Shown here: positions 1-6,046 of the stretch, in pieces
Position numbering within the stretch: the first letter of the stretch is position 1
Layout of the letters: each line of letters begins with the position of its first letter
Assembly: GCA_002431305.1 (NCBI GenBank)
Contig: DJEG01000015.1
Coordinates: 1-14,471, forward strand
From: Ruminococcaceae bacterium UBA5904
GTDB taxonomy: Bacteria > Bacillota > Clostridia > Oscillospirales > Acutalibacteraceae
Reading direction: 5' to 3'
Length of the DNA stretch: 14,471 bases
Position numbers and translations under genes: made by a program
Notes under the pieces: model-generated
What the model was told of the DNA's origin: nothing
The model's input: the letters and a program-made list of their open reading frames with translations, nothing else
Database searches by the model: none

Positions 1-14
1 TAAAACCGAAAAAC

Positions 15-42
15 GGTTCTATATCAAGTGTTGGGGTAAAAC
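15..42 (+). repeat. Left terminal inverted repeat of the ISL3 element
   Basis: This 28-base end matches the reverse complement of positions 1389-1416 at 23 of 28 positions. The conserved blocks are the first nine bases, GGTTCTATA, and the inner TGTTGGGGT. The base pairing does not continue outward past position 15. Confidence 0.88.
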
Positions 43-63
43 CCAAAAAAACAAGCAAACCAT

Positions 64-91
64 ACAGCGGTCATCAACAGGTGACTGCTGT
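64..91. repeat. Hairpin over the transposase stop codon
   Basis: Ten-base arms at 64-73 and 82-91 are complementary except for one position, a G.U pair in plus-strand RNA and an A.C mismatch in minus-strand RNA. The transposase stop codon lies at the arm/loop edge. In the transposase direction a T-run begins only about a dozen bases after the stem, so this is at best a weak terminator. It may instead limit antisense transcription. Confidence 0.4.
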
Positions 92-1288
92 TAATTTATC
101 CCGTTGATAAGAAAACATATGCAAGATTCTATTCCTGAATCTTTTAAAATTCCGATAGCCGTATGCATTTCTTTTCAGAACTTTGATTTTGTTGTTACAA
201 CCTTCGGTGAATCCGTTCGTGTATTCAACTGAAAAAGAGTTGATAATCCCGGAATACCAATTACGCATTGTTTTCGCGCATTTTTCAAATTGAGGAATTG
301 AACAGCATTCGGCGTTTGCTATCCACTCGCTCATTGCTTTTCTAGCTTCGTTTTTATCTGTGCATGACAATATGTTTAAAAAATCTTCTTTGTAGTAATA
401 TGCCCGGCTTATGTTGACCGAATAATACAGCATTACGGAGACCTGCTGTTTCTGCTCTTCGGTCAGGTTCTTTGTTCTGCTGATAAGCAAAGACCGCGAA
501 CGTTTAAAGTATTTTCTAAGCTCAGTTCCAAGCTTTTTTTGTTCCTGTTTTCTGACGTTTTCAAATGCCCATACAGCCTGCCTTATCCAATGATATTTGT
601 CCACTATCTGTATTGAATTTTTAAACCATACACTTGCAGTCTCTGAATAAGGTTTCCACATATCGCTTATGAAATATTTAACTTTTTGCCGTTCCTCCTG
701 CGTATATTTCTTAAAATATTCTGTTAGATAGCTGCTGTATCTCTGCGGAAGAATGTCCAGAACAACTTTGTTTTTCGGATTTGTAAGAATACATTGATAT
801 TTTTCGCCGTTTGTATTACCTTTGAATTCATCTATTGCAATAACTTCCGAAAGTTCTGCCGGAGGATACGAAATACAGTCAAAATATCGAATAATAGTTG
901 ATACCGAAAGTCCAGTTTCCCTTGCTATGCTTGTATATGAACATTCGCTTCTTAATCGGTCTATTATGTATTCTTTAAGACGCATTGTTGATCTTTGATA
1001 TTTAGGAAGAAATACATTTCGTTCAAAAAACCGTTTACCGCAGGTGTTGCAGCGGTATCTTCGTTTCTTTAAATGAATAAGAACCGAGCGTCCGAACCCA
1101 TTTATGTCTTTTATTATCTGCGTTCTGTAGTCGTGTATTTTTGTTGTTTCTTTATTGCAGACGGGGCAGAAGTGCGGTTTCCTTTGCATTTGGGCAAATA
1201 TATTTATCTCTTTTTCGCTTTTCTCAATATTTGTTACTTTTACCCCTTGCAATCCGATTATTTTTTCTGTAAAATCAGTGTAGAGCAT
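74..1288 (-). CDS. ISL3-family transposase
   Basis: A 404-aa DDE transposase that would cut and join the ends of the surrounding element. Seen in the sequence: an N-terminal zinc finger with Cys41/Cys44 and Cys80/Cys83, a helix-turn-helix around residues 100-137 (SYTSIARETGLSVSTIIRYF), and a catalytic domain with Asp153 (AIDEFKG), Asp209 (FISDMWKPY) and Glu at about 362 (GFTEGCNNKIKVLKR). This order is standard for ISL3. The start at 1288 is chosen because GGAGG lies 6 bases upstream; an in-frame ATG at 1327 would add 13 unconserved-looking residues and has no good ribosome site. The frame is intact, so the enzyme may be active. The start codon sits inside one arm of a perfect 15-bp inverted repeat (see 1281-1356). 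Confidence 0.95.
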   Translation of the reverse strand: MLYTDFTEKIIGLQGVKVTNIEKSEKEINIFAQMQRKPHFCPVCNKETTKIHDYRTQIIKDINGFGRSVLIHLKKRRYRCNTCGKRFFERNVFLPKYQRSTMRLKEYIIDRLRSECSYTSIARETGLSVSTIIRYFDCISYPPAELSEVIAIDEFKGNTNGEKYQCILTNPKNKVVLDILPQRYSSYLTEYFKKYTQEERQKVKYFISDMWKPYSETASVWFKNSIQIVDKYHWIRQAVWAFENVRKQEQKKLGTELRKYFKRSRSLLISRTKNLTEEQKQQVSVMLYYSVNISRAYYYKEDFLNILSCTDKNEARKAMSEWIANAECCSIPQFEKCAKTMRNWYSGIINSFSVEYTNGFTEGCNNKIKVLKRNAYGYRNFKRFRNRILHMFSYQRDKLTAVTC

Positions 1289-1356
1289 ATTTGACCTCCG
1301 TGTGATGAGTTTTGTGTTTATCTTCATTTTAACGGTTTTTAGTCAAATATGCTCTA
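1281..1356 (-). promoter_or_regulatory. Inverted repeat able to sequester the transposase start codon
   Basis: TAGAGCATATTTGAC at 1281-1295 is repeated perfectly in inverted form at 1342-1356. In minus-strand RNA the downstream arm contains the transposase AUG, and the GGAGG site lies at the loop/arm edge. A transcript entering from outside would carry both arms and could fold over the start. A candidate internal promoter (TTGACT inside the outer arm, with A/T-rich -10-like sequences such as TAAAAT further in) would start RNA within the loop and omit the upstream arm. The repeat is seen directly; the regulatory role is inferred by analogy with IS10 and IS50. Confidence 0.55.
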
Positions 1357-1388
1357 CTTTTTTTTATTTTTTTTCGTAGACTCTATTT

Positions 1389-1416
1389 GTTGCACCCCAA
1401 CATTTATTATAGAACC
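1389..1416 (-). repeat. Right terminal inverted repeat of the ISL3 element
   Basis: Partner of the left end at 15-42, identical at 23 of 28 positions when inverted. The outermost base, 1416, is adjacent to the first base of the ybaK stop codon at 1417-1419. Confidence 0.88.
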
Positions 1417-1896
1417 TTATTTAATTATATCCGCATACTTAATCCTGATAACCTTTTCAACGTCTTTCGGAGAAACTTCGACCTGATAGCCTATCTTGCC
1501 CGCGGAAAAGAAAATTTTATCAAAATCCTTTGCCGTCTCATGAAACGTAGTCTCAAAGAACTTTTTCATTCCTATAGGCGAACAACCGCCGTGGATGTAG
1601 CCCGTCAGAGGAAGCAAGTCCTTTGATTTAAGCATTTCTATCGACTTTTCGCCGACTGCCGAAGCCGCCTTTTTTAAATCGAGTTCCTCGGCGACAGGGA
1701 CTACAAACACGTAGTTTCTGCCCGTTTTTCCAACCGTTACAAGCGTTTTGAACACACATTCGGGTTTCTGTCCGAGAACGGAGGCAACCTCCACTCCGCT
1801 TATAGCGTCGGTATCGGCATAGCAGTGACTTTCGTATTTAACTTTTTTTGCGTCGAGGACGCGCATTACATTTGTTTTTTCGTTTTTTTGAGCCAT
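1417..1896 (-). CDS. ybaK: Cys-tRNA(Pro)/Cys-tRNA(Cys) deacylase, YbaK family
   Basis: A 159-aa cytosolic editing protein that hydrolyses mischarged Cys-tRNA(Pro), a common error of prolyl-tRNA synthetase. Seen: the family lysine Lys50 in VFKTLVTVG, a central VFVVPV strand, and the glycine-rich substrate loop GYIHGGCSPIGMKK at residues 99-112. Length is normal for stand-alone YbaK, so the C-terminus is probably intact even though the IS begins immediately after the stop codon. Its ATG directly follows the stop of the aldo/keto reductase gene with no gap, and the ribosome site is weak, which suggests translational coupling. Any native downstream terminator has been separated by the IS. Family membership is clear; the exact tRNA substrate is inferred from the family. 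Confidence 0.92.
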   Translation of the reverse strand: MAQKNEKTNVMRVLDAKKVKYESHCYADTDAISGVEVASVLGQKPECVFKTLVTVGKTGRNYVFVVPVAEELDLKKAASAVGEKSIEMLKSKDLLPLTGYIHGGCSPIGMKKFFETTFHETAKDFDKIFFSAGKIGYQVEVSPKDVEKVIRIKYADIIK

Positions 1897-3012
1897 TTAT
1901 ATCACGCTTTCATTAAATTCCCTTAGTTTTTCGGGGATATCGATGTGCTGGGGACAGACCGACGCGCACGCTCCGCAGTCTATACAATCGCCGACGGCTC
2001 CCGACCCTGAATTCACAACCTCATTATATTCATAACGCGTCTTGAATTTATTATTATATTTAAGATAGTTATTATAAACCGAGAACATTTTATTTATCTT
2101 AATATTCATCGGACACCCCTCCAGACAGTATCCGCACGATGTACACGGCACGGTCGGGATTTTATTTAAAATATCGGCAACGTCCATTACCTTTTTGAAT
2201 TCGTTTTCGGTAAATTCTTTCTTCAAATCCATAAACGAAAGATTGTCCGTCATCTGACTTAAATCGGACATTCCGCTTAATACCGTGATAACGCCGTCGA
2301 GCGACGAAGCAAACCTCAAAGCCCACGAAGCTATCGACATCTCCGGCTCCGCTTCAAGCAGAATTTTCCTCGCCTTATCGGGCAGAACCGCGAGCGAACC
2401 GCCCCTGACAGGCTCCATAATTATAACGGGTTTACCGTGTTTTCTCGCGACATCATAGCATTTTTTCGACTGAACGTTATCGCTTTGCCAGTCGTAATAA
2501 TTTATCTGAAGCTGTACAAATTCCTGCTCGGGGTGCTTTGTCAGAATTTCGTCGAGAACCTCCGCGCTGTCGTGGAACGAAAATCCCGCGTGCTTTATGA
2601 ATCCCTGTTCTTTTTTCTTCTGTATAAATTCGAATACGCCGAGCTCATCTATTTTATCAAGTTTGCTCTTGCTTAACGAGTGATTTAAATAAAAATCAAA
2701 ATACCCCGCGCCCGTGCGTTCGAGCGACGTATTAAAAATTTTCTCCAAATCCTCGTGCGTTTCACAGCACCAAACGGGCATTTTATCAGCCAGCAAATAA
2801 GAATCTCTCGGATATCTCTGCGCAACAGATTTCTTAAAAGCCTCCTCACTTCCTCCGTCGTCGTAAACGTACGCCGTGTCAAAGTACGTAAATCCTTTTG
2901 ACATAAACGCGTCAACCATTTTATTAAGCTCGCCGAAATCATAACCGCTCTCATTTTTCGGAAGTCTCATAAGTCCGAATCCGAGCTTTTTTATATTAAG
3001 ATTATCAATCAT
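1897..3012 (-). CDS. Aldo/keto reductase with C-terminal 4Fe-4S domain
   Basis: A 371-aa cytosolic oxidoreductase. Residues 1 to about 270 form the TIM-barrel aldo/keto reductase domain, with the expected catalytic set Asp45, Tyr50, Lys77 and His111. The C-terminus carries two ferredoxin-like cysteine motifs: Cys290/293/296/300 (CTSCGYCLEGCP) and Cys343/346/349/353 (CIDCGACASVCP). This barrel-plus-Fe-S architecture is widespread in anaerobic Firmicutes. It suggests electron transfer between a cofactor in the barrel and a ferredoxin-type partner, but the substrate is unknown. The start at 3012 has GGTGA 7 bases upstream. It is the first gene of an operon with ybaK, driven by a good sigma-A-type promoter at 3048-3075. 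The functional pairing with ybaK is unclear. Confidence 0.93.
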   Translation of the reverse strand: MIDNLNIKKLGFGLMRLPKNESGYDFGELNKMVDAFMSKGFTYFDTAYVYDDGGSEEAFKKSVAQRYPRDSYLLADKMPVWCCETHEDLEKIFNTSLERTGAGYFDFYLNHSLSKSKLDKIDELGVFEFIQKKKEQGFIKHAGFSFHDSAEVLDEILTKHPEQEFVQLQINYYDWQSDNVQSKKCYDVARKHGKPVIIMEPVRGGSLAVLPDKARKILLEAEPEMSIASWALRFASSLDGVITVLSGMSDLSQMTDNLSFMDLKKEFTENEFKKVMDVADILNKIPTVPCTSCGYCLEGCPMNIKINKMFSVYNNYLKYNNKFKTRYEYNEVVNSGSGAVGDCIDCGACASVCPQHIDIPEKLREFNESVI

Positions 3013-3047
3013 TTAAATTCACCGCGATATTATTGGATTTATTAATA

Positions 3048-3075
3048 ATTATAAACACAGAATAAAAAAAGTCAA
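3048..3075 (-). promoter_or_regulatory. Sigma-A-type promoter for the aldo/keto reductase-ybaK operon
   Basis: On the minus strand, TTGACT (3075-3070), a 16-base spacer and TATAAT (3053-3048) form a near-consensus promoter. Transcription would start about 30 bases before the reductase ATG. The -35 box and the T-rich spacer overlap the stem base and T-tract of the upstream cassette terminator. Confidence 0.75.
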
Positions 3076-3115
3076 CACGGAAACCGTCGCATATACATAT
3101 AACGGCTTCCGTGTT
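3062..3115 (-). terminator. Intrinsic terminator of the phage-derived cassette
   Basis: The arms AACACGGAAACCGT (3074-3087) and ACGGCTTCCGTGTT (3102-3115) pair at 13 of 14 positions around a 14-base A/T-rich loop. In the minus direction the stem is followed by a 7-T run (3070-3064). A shorter T-run on the other side may make it weakly bidirectional. It lies just after the holin stop codon and closes the ten-gene cassette. Confidence 0.85.
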
Positions 3116-3120
3116 TTTGG

Positions 3121-3372
3121 TTATTTATCTTTTTTGAGTTGTTTTACAATCTGATTACCGTACACCGCGGTGCCCGTTATCAGCACGCCCTGAACTGCGG
3201 ACTCAACATTCCATCCGCCCAGCGCCGTCGCACCGACGACGCCGACAGGTAAAAGTATAAGCGGAATCCACTTGTCGGGAATCTTGTTTATACCCTTAAG
3301 AATTCTCCCTATTATCCATAACGCCGGAATAAGTATATACGCGTTTTCGGTTATATAGCTTAATATTTCCAT
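3121..3372 (-). CDS. Phage holin (Hol44-like, holin superfamily V type)
   Basis: An 83-aa membrane protein with hydrophobic segments at about residues 9-29, 35-54 and 59-76 and a short lysine-rich C-terminal tail (KQLKKDK). The pattern ENAYILIPALWIIG...KIPDKWIPLILLPVG...VQGVLITGTAVYGNQ resembles small Gram-positive phage holins of the Hol44 type. Such proteins form pores that permeabilise the membrane and let the lysin reach the wall. The start at 3372 has GGAGGG about 6 bases upstream; a longer reading from 3462 would add an arginine/cysteine-rich leader that overlaps the upstream gene and is unlikely. The start overlaps the stop of the XhlA-like gene (TAATG). It is the last gene of the cassette, next to the lysin as is usual in phages. 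Confidence 0.85.
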   Translation of the reverse strand: MEILSYITENAYILIPALWIIGRILKGINKIPDKWIPLILLPVGVVGATALGGWNVESAVQGVLITGTAVYGNQIVKQLKKDK

Positions 3373-3662
3373 TACATCCCTCCTTGCATTATACAGGCAA
3401 TAACGCCTGCAGTCAGCGCGGTTCCGACAGCACCGATAACCGCGCCGATAAATTTGTCCCACATCTTTCCGGGACGGTTTTTCATCTCGTTGACTTCGCT
3501 CTGAACGAGACTGATATCCTCTCGCATGTGACGTATTTCCGAAACCATATCGCTGACAGACTGCGTAAGACGTTCCACCACATCGAGCCTTTTATGTGCT
3601 GATTTCACGCTCGCCTCGCTTCTCGTAAGACGTTCGAAAATCTCCCTGTCGTCTTCCGTCAT
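3372..3662 (-). CDS. XhlA-like lysis-associated membrane protein
   Basis: A 96-aa protein whose residues 1 to about 65 are charged and predicted helical/coiled-coil (repeated E/R/K with hydrophobic a/d positions). A single C-terminal membrane segment follows at about 72-92 (FIGAVIGAVGTALTAGVIAC). This layout matches haemolysin XhlA-type proteins, which sit between lysin and holin genes in Bacillus and clostridial prophages such as PBSX and assist lysis. Its ATG overlaps the amidase stop (ATGA) and its stop overlaps the holin start, so amidase, XhlA and holin are translationally coupled. Assignment rests on architecture and position rather than a catalytic motif. Confidence 0.75.
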   Translation of the reverse strand: MTEDDREIFERLTRSEASVKSAHKRLDVVERLTQSVSDMVSEIRHMREDISLVQSEVNEMKNRPGKMWDKFIGAVIGAVGTALTAGVIACIMQGGM

Positions 3663-4408
3663 TCGAGTTTCGCTGCCTTTCTCAGAATTCCGCGCGCGTC
3701 CTCGGCTGTGACTTTGCCGTCCGAATTCATATCCGCGGCGCGTTTCTCCGCCTCGTTTAAACTCTCGATTTTTGCGGCGCCTCTCAGCGCAGTGCGGGCG
3801 TCCTCCGCCGTAATTTTACCGTCGCCGTTTACGTCACCCTTTTTCCTCTCATGCTCTTTATATTCACTTCCTACGACCTCAAGCAGAGCTTTTGAGAGCG
3901 CGAGGGCGAGGGATTCAAAATTTTTATCGAGCGCGTCGTTATCCTTACGGCTCGTGATAAATCCGAGTTCGAGAAGCGATGAATACATATTCGTATACTT
4001 ATTTACGCCGAAATCCGTATAGCTTACGGCTCCGCGCTTTACGCCCCTGTTCTTAAGCCCCGTCGCCTTATTAACGGCTGTGAGAATTATATCGGCTTTC
4101 TTCACGGCTGTGTCATTACCCTTTGAATAAATCCAGATTTCGTTGCCCGTCGCGTCGGGCGACGCGGAATTTCTGTGTACCGACAGAAAGTAATCCGCGC
4201 CCCAGTTGTTAGCGTCGGCGCACGCCTCTTTTATTGTCGCGTCAACGTCCTTTTCCCTAGACAGTCTTACCTTGCAGTCCTGAGTTGAGAGAATTTCCTT
4301 AACTCTCAAACAAAGTCTTAAAACGTCGTCCTTTTCCTTTCTTCCCAAACTCGCAGCACCGGAATCGCTTCCGCCGTGCCCGGGATTGAGATATATTTTC
4401 TTTGACAT
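3659..4408 (-). CDS. N-acetylmuramoyl-L-alanine amidase with C-terminal type I dockerin
   Basis: A 249-aa zinc amidase (Amidase_3 fold) predicted to cut the bond between MurNAc and the peptide stem. Seen: zinc ligands His11 (NPGHGG), Glu25 and His78 (SVHRN), and the catalytic Glu147 (SLLELGF). After a short linker at about 180-190 there are two calcium-binding dockerin repeats, DVNGDGKITAED (192-203) and DMNSDGKVTAED (226-237), each followed by an ARxxLRxAAK helix. There is no signal peptide, so release through a holin is likely, and a holin lies two genes downstream. The ATG at 4408 has GGGGGT 6 bases upstream. A dockerin in place of the usual SH3 or LysM wall-binding domain implies docking to a cohesin-bearing surface protein; the partner is not in the window. 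Confidence 0.93.
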   Translation of the reverse strand: MSKKIYLNPGHGGSDSGAASLGRKEKDDVLRLCLRVKEILSTQDCKVRLSREKDVDATIKEACADANNWGADYFLSVHRNSASPDATGNEIWIYSKGNDTAVKKADIILTAVNKATGLKNRGVKRGAVSYTDFGVNKYTNMYSSLLELGFITSRKDNDALDKNFESLALALSKALLEVVGSEYKEHERKKGDVNGDGKITAEDARTALRGAAKIESLNEAEKRAADMNSDGKVTAEDARGILRKAAKLE

Positions 4409-4428
4409 GTTCTTACCCCCTATCGTTT

Positions 4429-5898
4429 TTACGAGAAATATTTTTTGTAAATCATATTCTCGTCAAACTCTCTTATTTTCTCGCTGTACTCTTTGCGCCA
4501 CTGATCATCGGCAGAATCCGCCTTGCGTTTTGACAATTCGTAATTACGCTCGTTATTTTCGCGCGAATATTCGAGAGATTTATTTTTGTACTCGTTATTT
4601 AATTCGTTCTGCTTTTTTGTCTCCTCGAACTTTTCTCTGTTCAAATCATACTCGGACTGCCACCTGCTCTGCTGTGCGCTTTTTTCGTCCTCATAGCGGT
4701 AACTTTCGGCAATCTCCTGTTCTACCTGATCGTCAAACTTTCTTTCGGCAAGACTGTTTTCAATTTTCTTCTGATTTAAATCCGATTGATACTTTCTCTC
4801 GTTTAAATCATCCTCAAAATCCTGATGAATAACCGATTCAAAAAACTTGCGCTCGTTTAGGTCGTTTTCGGTTTTCTTCTGTTTCAAATCAGACTGATAC
4901 TTTTTTTCGTTTAAATCGTTTTCAATCTGTTTCTGATCTAAATCCGACTGATATTTTCTCTCGTTCAGACTGTTCTCTATCTGTTTCTGACTTAAATCCG
5001 AGCGGTACTTTCTCTCGTTCAAATCGTTTTCAATCTGCCTTTGCTCAAGTTCCGACTGATATTTTCTCTCATTCAAATTATTTTCGGTTTCCTGCTGTCT
5101 GAGTTTGTCGGCGTATTCGGTTTCGTACCTCTTATCGGATATGCGCTCACGCTCGAGAGTATGCTCATAATCGCGGTCTTTATAGTAATTGTCGGCTGAA
5201 TCGGTCATTTCATTATATGCAAGCGAAAGACTATATCTTGCGTCGCTTACTTCGTCGCGGTAACGGGAATAACGTTTGTTCTCCTCGTCAGACAACAGAC
5301 CGTATTTATCATAAAGCGATTTTTCCTCGTCGCGGTAACGTGAATACGCGTCGGAATACATCTGCGGTATTTTATCGGAAGCCTTCGCCATATACTGATC
5401 GTATGCCGTCTGCGCCGAGTTAAAGGCGTATGAATTTCCGTAACCTGCGGACATTTTTGAAGAAGAAGCAAGCGCCTTTTTCGCGCTCTCAAGTCCGACA
5501 TCGCGGTAATTTTTCATATACGCAAGATAGTTTTCGTCCGTCGTATGGTCGTAAGAGAATTCTTTCCTATTGAGAATTTTGTCGGCAAGCTCATTCAGTC
5601 TGTTTTCATAATTCCCCGCGTCGTATGTTCCGGGCTGTAATTTTTTCGCGTTTTCATACTCTCTTTTTTTATTTAAATATTCGTTGTACGAGTCCGTTTT
5701 CATACCTTTGTCCGAAGAATAAGCGTAATTCGGACGCGAATAATCCGTCGACCTGAATCCGGGTCTTGAACCTGAATAATTCGTACGTCCCGATGACGGC
5801 GAACGACTGTATGACGAAACGCCTGAGTCCGGCTGATTGTTTATATTCGATTCTGTTTCGGTAATACGCTCCTTATTTTTTACGGTTTTATTCTGCAT
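4429..5898 (-). CDS. Coiled-coil phage-type structural protein with seven 18-residue repeats
   Basis: A 489-aa protein of unknown function. Residues about 25-65 are low-complexity, rich in Ser, Tyr, Arg and Gly. Residues 90-260 are charged and helical, with recurring YSRYRDE-like segments. Residues 272-397 are seven back-to-back 18-residue units of consensus ENDLNERKYQSDLxQKQI, with units 5 and 7 diverged. Residues 400-489 are charged helix rich in Glu, Lys and Asn. No catalytic motif, signal peptide or membrane segment is seen. Eighteen residues equal five helical turns, so the region could form a long straight rod. The start at 5898 has GAGGAGG 9 bases upstream; the extension to 5931 lies inside the upstream gene. 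Position between the nozzle-like gene and the lysis genes suggests an internal virion, ejection or fibre-like protein, but this is inference. Confidence 0.8.
   Translation of the reverse strand: MQNKTVKNKERITETESNINNQPDSGVSSYSRSPSSGRTNYSGSRPGFRSTDYSRPNYAYSSDKGMKTDSYNEYLNKKREYENAKKLQPGTYDAGNYENRLNELADKILNRKEFSYDHTTDENYLAYMKNYRDVGLESAKKALASSSKMSAGYGNSYAFNSAQTAYDQYMAKASDKIPQMYSDAYSRYRDEEKSLYDKYGLLSDEENKRYSRYRDEVSDARYSLSLAYNEMTDSADNYYKDRDYEHTLERERISDKRYETEYADKLRQQETENNLNERKYQSELEQRQIENDLNERKYRSDLSQKQIENSLNERKYQSDLDQKQIENDLNEKKYQSDLKQKKTENDLNERKFFESVIHQDFEDDLNERKYQSDLNQKKIENSLAERKFDDQVEQEIAESYRYEDEKSAQQSRWQSEYDLNREKFEETKKQNELNNEYKNKSLEYSRENNERNYELSKRKADSADDQWRKEYSEKIREFDENMIYKKYFS
4708..5085 (-). 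repeat. Seven tandem 54-bp coding repeats
   Basis: The sequence encoding the 18-residue units runs without gaps from 5085 to 4708, in frame. Unit starts are recognisable as GAAAAY followed by the codons for LNERK. The units differ at the DNA level, so this is an old, diverged amplification rather than a fresh one. Confidence 0.9.
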
Positions 5899-6046
5899 TA
5901 TTTTTCGCCTCCTCTTTTTTATAAATCTCACGGCATAACGCGTTCAGCTTATCAGCCGTTTTGTTAAGATAATCTATAATATCGGCGATTTTCACGCCGT
6001 TTGTAAAAAGTGAAACGGGAATCTTGTCAAACACAATCCTTCTCAT
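5888..6046 (-). CDS. Small hypothetical protein of the phage cassette (52 aa)
   Basis: A 52-aa protein beginning MRRIVFDKIPVSLFTNGVKI, probably a short beta segment followed by a helical, lysine/glutamate-rich C-terminus (ADIIDYLNKTADKLNALC then KKEEAKNNAE). It is not recognised. The start at 6046 overlaps the stop of the 722-aa gene by ATGA, with GGAGGG 12 bases upstream. Its 3' end overlaps the start of the coiled-coil gene by 11 bases. These overlaps support a real, translationally coupled gene. A longer reading from 6136 would lie inside the 722-aa gene and is rejected. Confidence 0.65.
   Translation of the reverse strand: MRRIVFDKIPVSLFTNGVKIADIIDYLNKTADKLNALCREIYKKEEAKNNAE

Larger units (their letters stand above)
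15..1416 (-). mobile_element. Complete ISL3-family insertion sequence, about 1.4 kb
   Basis: A 1402-bp element bounded by imperfect inverted repeats that both begin GGTTCTATA and share the block TGTTGGGGT. It contains a single intact ISL3-type transposase on the minus strand. Length and one-gene layout fit the family, which usually makes 8-bp target duplications. Here the 8 bases outside the left end (CGAAAAAC) do not match those outside the right end (TTATTTAA), so no duplication is visible. This suggests recombination between IS copies or an adjacent deletion after insertion. The right end lies directly against the ybaK stop codon, so ybaK-operon transcription would run into the element in the same direction as the transposase gene. 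Confidence 0.9.

Noticed and set aside
4..18. Small hairpin AACCG-AAAAA-CGGTT at the left IS end as a terminator
   Set aside because: Only a five-pair stem half inside the IS end, with no proper T-run; not supported as a functional terminator.
3121..3462. Longer holin reading starting at 3462
   Set aside because: The extra 30 residues are an Arg/Cys-rich stretch inside the XhlA-like gene; the GGAGGG site points to the ATG at 3372.
4708..5085. CRISPR-like regular repeats
   Set aside because: The 54-bp period is in frame within one coding sequence and encodes 18-residue units; there are no spacers and no cas genes.
5217..5501. Arginine-rich open frames in the coiled-coil gene region
   Set aside because: They are out-of-frame readings of the repetitive charged gene, with no ribosome site and no recognisable domain.
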